This document shows positions 14,968 through 19,388 of a DNA stretch of 19,388 nt, piece after piece. The stretch is from Flavobacteriaceae bacterium (GTDB lineage Bacteria; Bacteroidota; Bacteroidia; Flavobacteriales; Flavobacteriaceae): contig JAAZVG010000012.1 of assembly GCA_018623655.1 (NCBI GenBank), positions 1 to 19,388 of the forward strand, read 5' to 3'. The notes beneath the pieces are model-generated. The model was not told the origin of the DNA, searched no databases, and worked only from the letters and a program-made list of their open reading frames with translations. The position numbers and the translations under genes are program-made. Positions within the stretch are counted from its first letter, which is position 1. Each line of letters begins with the position of its first letter.

Positions 14968-15246
14968 ATGTCAAATCCAACTATCAAACCACTAGCTGAC
15001 AGGGTTCTAGTTGAGCCCTTAGAGGCTGAAACTAAAACGGCCTCTGGTATTATCATTCCAGATACAGCAAAAGAAAAACCTCAAAAAGGTACTGTTGTAG
15101 CTGTTGGTCCTGGAACTAAGGATGAGCCACTTACAGTTAAAGTAGGCGATACTGTTCTTTACGGAAAGTACTCTGGAACTGAGTTAAAACTTGAAGGTAC
15201 TGAATACCTTATGATGCGTGAAAGTGACATTTTAGCAATTATTTAA
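14968..15246 (+). CDS. groES: GroES co-chaperonin
   Basis: The protein has 92 residues, close to the usual 91-97. The start IKPLADRVLVEPLEAE, the mobile loop ETKTASGIIIPDTAKEKPQ (residues 21-39) that contacts GroEL, and the ending YLMMRESDILAII are all typical. Seven subunits cap the GroEL ring during ATP-driven folding of cytosolic proteins. It has its own promoter and is followed by groEL after 11 bases. Confidence 0.98.
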   Translation: MSNPTIKPLADRVLVEPLEAETKTASGIIIPDTAKEKPQKGTVVAVGPGTKDEPLTVKVGDTVLYGKYSGTELKLEGTEYLMMRESDILAII

Positions 15247-15257
15247 ATCAAAAAATT

Positions 15258-16889
15258 ATGGCAAAGGATATCAAATTTGACATCGAAGCAAGAGATGGCT
15301 TAAAAAGAGGCGTTGATGCATTAGCAAACGCGGTTAAGGTAACTCTTGGTCCGAAAGGAAGAAACGTTATTATCTCAAAGTCTTTTGGTGGCCCATCGGT
15401 TACTAAGGATGGTGTGAGTGTAGCGAAAGAAGTTGAGCTAACTGATGAACTAGAAAATATGGGAGCTCAAATGGTTAAGGAAGTAGCATCTAAAACCAAC
15501 GATCTTGCAGGTGACGGTACCACTACGGCTACTGTACTTGCACAAGCCATCGTAAAAGAAGGTTTGAAGAACGTAGCGGCAGGTGCTAATCCGATGGATC
15601 TAAAAAGAGGTATCGACAAGGCAGTTGAAGCCCTAGTTGAAGATCTTCAGAAGCAGTCAAAAACGGTTGGTGATTCAACTGATAAAATCAAGCAAGTAGC
15701 TGCAATTTCTGCAAATAATGACGGAACCATTGGTGATCTAATCGCTCAAGCCTTCGAAAAAGTAGGTAAAGAGGGCGTAATTACTGTCGAGGAAGCAAAA
15801 GGTACAGATACTTATGTAGATGTAGTAGAGGGTATGCAGTTCGATCGCGGATACCTATCTCCTTACTTCGTAACCGACTCAGAGAAAATGACTACCGAGC
15901 TTGAAAGCCCTTACATCCTCTTGTACGACAAGAAGATTTCGGCAATGAAAGACCTACTTCCTGTTCTAGAGCCAGTTGCTCAAAGCGGTAAGCCTCTTTT
16001 AATCATAGCCGAAGATGTAGATGGTGAAGCTCTCGCTACTCTTGTAGTAAATAAACTGCGCGGATCACTTCGTATTGCTGCCGTTAAAGCTCCAGGATTT
16101 GGAGACCGTCGTAAGGCAATGCTTGAAGATATCGCAATTCTTACAGGTGGAACCGTGATCGCTGAAGAGCGCGGGTTTAGCCTTGAGAATGCAACTATCG
16201 ACATGTTAGGTACGGCAGAAAAGGTAAGTATCGATAAAGACAACACTACGATCGTAAACGGCGCCGGAAATGCTGACGATATTACCGCTCGTGTGAATCA
16301 AATTAAAGCTCAAATCGAAACTACCACTTCAGACTACGATAAAGAAAAATTACAAGAGCGTCTTGCGAAACTAGCAGGAGGTGTAGCTGTTCTTTATGTT
16401 GGAGCTGCCTCAGAGGTTGAAATGAAAGAAAAGAAAGATCGCGTTGACGATGCGCTTCATGCAACTCGTGCTGCGGTTGAAGAAGGTATTGTTGCTGGTG
16501 GAGGTGTTGCATTAGTTCGTGCAAAAACTGTTCTCTCAGGAATAGAAACAATCAATGCCGATGAGAAGACAGGAATTCAAATCGTTGAGAGAGCTATTGA
16601 ATCTCCACTGCGTACTATTGTAGAGAACGCAGGAGGTGAAGGTTCTGTTGTAGTTTCGAAAGTTCTTGAAGGAAAAGATGATTTCGGATACGACGCCAAA
16701 ACCGAAAAGTATGTGAACATGCTTGAAGCTGGAATCATCGATCCTAAGAAAGTTACTCGTGTAGCGCTAGAAAATGCAGCTTCAGTATCAGGTATGATTC
16801 TTACTACCGAGTGCGCACTTATTGATATTAAAGAAGATACCCCTCCGGCAGGACCACCAATGGGTGGCGGGATGCCAGGGATGATGTAA
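15258..16889 (+). CDS. groEL: GroEL chaperonin, 60 kDa
   Basis: The protein has 543 residues, full length. The ATP-binding elements are intact: LGPKGRNVI near residue 31, Asp51 in TKDGVSVAKE, and GDGTTTATVLA with Asp86. The apical and intermediate domains follow normally, and the C-terminus is the usual Gly-Met-rich tail (GGGMPGMM). The tetradecamer folds proteins in its cavity under a GroES lid. It is co-transcribed with groES and followed by a strong hairpin. Synonymous codon use looks more uniform than in neighbouring genes, as expected for an abundant protein, but this was not measured. Confidence 0.99.
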   Translation: MAKDIKFDIEARDGLKRGVDALANAVKVTLGPKGRNVIISKSFGGPSVTKDGVSVAKEVELTDELENMGAQMVKEVASKTNDLAGDGTTTATVLAQAIVKEGLKNVAAGANPMDLKRGIDKAVEALVEDLQKQSKTVGDSTDKIKQVAAISANNDGTIGDLIAQAFEKVGKEGVITVEEAKGTDTYVDVVEGMQFDRGYLSPYFVTDSEKMTTELESPYILLYDKKISAMKDLLPVLEPVAQSGKPLLIIAEDVDGEALATLVVNKLRGSLRIAAVKAPGFGDRRKAMLEDIAILTGGTVIAEERGFSLENATIDMLGTAEKVSIDKDNTTIVNGAGNADDITARVNQIKAQIETTTSDYDKEKLQERLAKLAGGVAVLYVGAASEVEMKEKKDRVDDALHATRAAVEEGIVAGGGVALVRAKTVLSGIETINADEKTGIQIVERAIESPLRTIVENAGGEGSVVVSKVLEGKDDFGYDAKTEKYVNMLEAGIIDPKKVTRVALENAASVSGMILTTECALIDIKEDTPPAGPPMGGGMPGMM

Positions 16890-16907
16890 TTTTCTATATC
16901 AGATATA

Positions 16908-16933
16908 AAAAGCCCCCAAATTTGGGGGCTTTT
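16908..16933. terminator. Bidirectional terminator between groEL and the HMA-MauE gene
   Basis: A perfect 13-base palindromic arm pair (AAAAGCCCCCAAA / TTTGGGGGCTTTT) has runs of T on the exit side of both strands. It lies 18 bases after groEL and 26 bases beyond the stop of the convergent gene, so it should end both transcripts. Confidence 0.93.
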
Positions 16934-16959
16934 ATTTTATACCCCCGTTCGATCAAACT

Positions 16960-17652
16960 CTAGAGTAACATATACAGTGTCATAGCAAGCATTACTGCGT
17001 TCTCTATAAAGGTTGCTTCAGTCATTGGTAATTTTAAAGCCGTACCTAAGCAAGCACATTGAATCTGCCTTTTGTCTAGTAACGAGCGAACCACCCCAAA
17101 GGTTGTTGAACCTAAAATTACCAGAGTAACATATAGTAGTGTTTGCACTTCGAAACGTATGATAAAGAGCGCTCCGAGGATAAGTTCTAAAAACGGGTAA
17201 ACTTTACCATAAAGAGAAACCTTTTTAGCGATTGGGTCATACATCGAAAACGAAGGGGCAAATCCTTTTAGATCCAGAAATTTGAAAAAACTAAATATTA
17301 AAAAGAAGCCTCCCATAAAATCGAGCATGGCATCTTGGAGGCCAGAAGTTGCCCAGCGATATCCACTAAAAGCAAACAGATAAGCACCGATAAGATATAG
17401 GGGATACAATTGTTTCCACTTTGACGAGCTGATGCTTTTAGAAATGGCTGTCGAATTTTTGAGATTGTATTTCTCGGCTAATCCTTCTTCGAGTGTTGCA
17501 TCAGAAAGCTTCTGATCTGTCAATAAGGTTACCCTACCACTCTCTTTCTCAATTTCGACCTCAACAACCCCTTCTTTTTCTGAATAAAATGCCTTAAGAT
17601 GGGCCACGCAAGACATGCAAGTAATTCCGTCGATATAAAAGGTCTGTTTCAT
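16960..17652 (-). CDS. HMA domain fused to MauE/DoxX-like membrane protein
   Basis: The protein has 230 residues. The N-terminus (residues 1-65) is a heavy-metal-associated domain with the metal site GITCMSC (Cys12, Cys15), as in copper chaperones. After a short linker come four or five membrane helices (about 83-99, 106-126, 151-168, 172-190, 212-230) of MauE/DoxX character. A second cysteine pair, QCACLG (Cys199, Cys201), lies just before the last helix. The combination suggests metal capture or thiol redox chemistry at the inner membrane. I cannot tell transport from disulfide or electron transfer. It reads away from the methionine-sulfoxide reductase-like gene and shares its promoter region. 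The stop is TAG. Confidence 0.8.
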   Translation of the reverse strand: MKQTFYIDGITCMSCVAHLKAFYSEKEGVVEVEIEKESGRVTLLTDQKLSDATLEEGLAEKYNLKNSTAISKSISSSKWKQLYPLYLIGAYLFAFSGYRWATSGLQDAMLDFMGGFFLIFSFFKFLDLKGFAPSFSMYDPIAKKVSLYGKVYPFLELILGALFIIRFEVQTLLYVTLVILGSTTFGVVRSLLDKRQIQCACLGTALKLPMTEATFIENAVMLAMTLYMLL

Positions 17653-17682
17653 TGGTAAAAATAAGAGGTTATTCTACTTTTG
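17652..17682 (+). promoter_or_regulatory. Promoter of the GAF protein - purH operon
   Basis: A TTG at 17652-17654 is followed after 20 bases by TACTTTTG (17675-17682), a perfect TAnnTTTG box. Spacing and sequence fit the Bacteroidota housekeeping consensus closely. Transcription should start a few bases later, leaving a leader of roughly a dozen bases before the ATG at 17701. Confidence 0.7.
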
Positions 17683-17692
17683 TAGTTTAATA

Positions 17693-17700
17693 CAAAGGTA
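17693..17700 (-). promoter_or_regulatory. Candidate -7 box for the HMA-MauE gene
   Basis: On the minus strand this reads TACCTTTG, a perfect TAnnTTTG box, 40 bases upstream of the HMA-MauE ATG. No TTG lies at the ideal upstream distance. It is interleaved with the plus-strand promoter, so the two directions may compete for polymerase. Confidence 0.5.
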
Positions 17701-18150
17701 ATGCAAGCACTCCAAAACGCCGTTTCTCAATTGGTTGACAATGAAGCCTTATCGGTAGGAGAACGTCTCGAGCAAATCTGTGAACTGTTGCGATCAAGCA
17801 TCACTCACTACGACTGGGTAGGTTTCTACTTTCACGAAGATGCCACACAAACTTTGAAACTCCGAGCATTTGCAGGAGAACCTACTGATCATACCACCAT
17901 TCCATTCGGAAAAGGAATCTGTGGACAAGTCGCCCTATCGAATCAAAACTTTATCGTGCCCGATGTTAGTGCGCAAAACAATTACATCGCTTGCAGCCTA
18001 ACGGTTAAGTCAGAGATCGTTATTCCACTTTTTAAAAATGGTAAAAACATCGGTCAAATAGATATCGACTCGCATACTCCAGATCCTTTCACAGAAGAGG
18101 ATGTGAAACTTCTAGAATTCGTCAATCAAAAAGTAGCAGAAATAGTATAA
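17701..18150 (+). CDS. GAF-domain protein, probable free methionine-(R)-sulfoxide reductase
   Basis: The protein has 149 residues and is a single GAF domain of the fRMsr (MsrC) type. The enzyme reduces free methionine-R-sulfoxide in the cytoplasm with thioredoxin. The signatures are YDWVGFYF (37-44), IPFGKGICG with Cys74, NYIACSLTVKSEIVIPL with Cys98, and IGQIDIDS. Cys74 and Cys98 align with E. coli Cys94 and Cys118 (the catalytic cysteine). The position of E. coli Cys84 is His64 here, so one resolving cysteine is missing and recycling would rely on the Cys74-Cys98 disulfide. It is followed 2 bases later by purH. The alternative is a ligand-sensing GAF protein without enzyme activity, which I think less likely. 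Confidence 0.85.
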   Translation: MQALQNAVSQLVDNEALSVGERLEQICELLRSSITHYDWVGFYFHEDATQTLKLRAFAGEPTDHTTIPFGKGICGQVALSNQNFIVPDVSAQNNYIACSLTVKSEIVIPLFKNGKNIGQIDIDSHTPDPFTEEDVKLLEFVNQKVAEIV

Positions 18151-18152
18151 TT

Positions 18153-19388
18153 ATGAACTCAACGAAAACCATCCAATCCGCCTTAATATCTGTCTTTCAT
18201 AAAGATGGTCTTGAGCCCATTGTAAAGAAATTAAATGACCTTGGGGTTGTCCTCTATTCAACCGGGGGCACCGAGAAATTCATTAAAGATTTAGGGATTG
18301 ACGTAATTGCCGTTGAGACCATTACAGATTATCCTTCGATTTTAGGAGGACGAGTGAAGACTCTTCACCCGAAGATTTTTGGAGGAATTCTTAACCGAAG
18401 TGAAGAGATTGAAGATCAGAAAACGCTTCAAGAATTTAAAATCCCTCAAATCGACCTAGTAATTGTTGACTTGTATCCGTTTGAGAAAACCGTAGCCGAT
18501 GGCGGAAGTCACCAGGCGATTATTGAAAAAATTGATATCGGAGGTATTTCTCTCATTCGCGCAGCAGCCAAGAACTTTAACGATGTCGTATGTATCTCAT
18601 CTGTGAGCCAGTACACCTCGCTTCTTAATCTTCTTGAAGAGAAGCAGGGAGCGACTGACATTGCCGACCGTCAAAAATTTGCAGCTGAATCTTTCGCAAC
18701 TTCGTCCCACTACGACACTGCAATTTTTAATTATTTCAATAGTAAAGAGGAACTACCTGCCCTGCGTTTGAGTTCGAATGAGGCTAAGGTGCTTCGATAC
18801 GGAGAAAATCCCCACCAAAAAGGCTACTTCTTTGGCGATTTTGGTGACTTATTTGACCAATTACACGGAAAAGAACTGTCGTATAATAATCTATTAGATG
18901 TCGATGCCGCATTAACGCTGATGAGTGAATTCAGGAATGACGAGCCGACTTTCGCCATTCTTAAACACAACAATGCCTGTGGACTAGCATCTAGGAACGC
19001 TCTGGTTGAAGCTTATCGCGATGCGCTTGCCGCAGACCCTGTATCAGCATTCGGAGGAATTCTTATTGCAAATAAAGAGATTGATGAGGCTACCGCTAAA
19101 GAAATTCAATCGCTATTCTGCGAGGTAGTTATTGCTCCTTCATTCGAAGAGGAAGCCCAAGCGATACTCAGCGAAAAGAAGAATAGAATCTTACTACGCC
19201 AAAAACACTGGAACCTCCCCGAGAGTCAGGTAAGAACGGCTCTTAATGGGTATCTAGTACAAGACCGTGATTCAAAAACGGATCATTCAGAAGATTTAAA
19301 AGTAGTAACTGAAAAGACTCCTACAGCCACAGAACTAGAAGACCTTCTTTTCGCATCTAAAATTTGTAAGCATACGAAGTCGAACACA
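18153..19388 (+). CDS. purH: PurH, AICAR transformylase / IMP cyclohydrolase (5' part)
   Basis: The gene is open for 412 codons and runs off the window; the full protein is usually a little over 500 residues. PurH catalyses the last two steps of IMP synthesis: formylation of AICAR with 10-formyl-tetrahydrofolate, then ring closure. The N-terminal MGS-like cyclohydrolase domain shows ISVFHKDGLEPIVKKL, LYSTGGTEKFI (residues 34-44) and GRVKTLHPKIFGGIL (66-80). The transformylase domain shows RYGENPHQKGYFF, SYNNLLDVDAAL and KHNNACG with the catalytic Lys271-His272 pair, followed by DPVSAFGGILIANKEID. The ATG lies 2 bases after the preceding stop, so it is transcribed with the GAF protein. Confidence 0.97.
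   Translation, partial: MNSTKTIQSALISVFHKDGLEPIVKKLNDLGVVLYSTGGTEKFIKDLGIDVIAVETITDYPSILGGRVKTLHPKIFGGILNRSEEIEDQKTLQEFKIPQIDLVIVDLYPFEKTVADGGSHQAIIEKIDIGGISLIRAAAKNFNDVVCISSVSQYTSLLNLLEEKQGATDIADRQKFAAESFATSSHYDTAIFNYFNSKEELPALRLSSNEAKVLRYGENPHQKGYFFGDFGDLFDQLHGKELSYNNLLDVDAALTLMSEFRNDEPTFAILKHNNACGLASRNALVEAYRDALAADPVSAFGGILIANKEIDEATAKEIQSLFCEVVIAPSFEEEAQAILSEKKNRILLRQKHWNLPESQVRTALNGYLVQDRDSKTDHSEDLKVVTEKTPTATELEDLLFASKICKHTKSNT

Noticed and set aside
15980..16551. Minus-strand open frames inside groEL
   Set aside because: They are antisense shadows produced by codon bias in groEL, with low-complexity or unrecognisable translations.

Overview
The window looks like core chromosome of a member of the Bacteroidota, most probably a Flavobacteriales relative. 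The evidence is a gldKLMN gliding/type IX secretion cluster, MiaB, LptE, SecG, GroEL and PurH proteins of Bacteroidota type, signal peptides ending in ...AQ, promoters of the TTG-N(about 20)-TAnnTTTG type, and start sites without clear Shine-Dalgarno sequences. The DNA is AT-leaning by eye; GC content was not computed. No mobile element, CRISPR array, tRNA or rRNA was found, and no gap between genes is longer than 300 bases.

Layout. (1) 1-7522, minus strand: a probable operon read topA, arginase-fold protein, gldK, gldL, gldM, gldN, with gldN cut by the window edge. The last four genes encode the proton-driven motor (GldL/GldM) and the periplasmic ring (GldK/GldN) of the type IX secretion/gliding machine. 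The arginase-fold protein has lost several metal ligands and looks like a pseudoenzyme. (2) 7630-10346: a CotH-kinase lipoprotein on the minus strand, divergent from a DUF4956 membrane protein and a DUF2490 outer-membrane protein on the plus strand. This is a poorly understood envelope module. (3) 10465-14836, plus strand: a tight operon of miaB, a sigma-54 activator without a sensor domain, lptE, a TPR-like gene and secG, closed by a strong hairpin terminator. It combines tRNA modification with envelope biogenesis and secretion. (4) 14968-16889: groES-groEL with its own promoter and a bidirectional terminator. (5) 16960-17652, minus strand: an HMA-MauE membrane protein. It is divergent from a free methionine-R-sulfoxide reductase-like GAF protein (17701-18150), which is followed two bases later by purH (18153 to the window edge).

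The gene content is mostly conserved housekeeping. Five points deserve attention: the degraded arginase-like protein coupled to topA and gldKLMN; a promoter architecture shared base-for-base in spacing by the miaB operon and groES; the sensorless sigma-54 activator embedded in the miaB-secG operon; a CotH/DUF4956 module with no polyphosphate-polymerase (VTC) gene beside it; and a GldK signal peptide without a lipobox.
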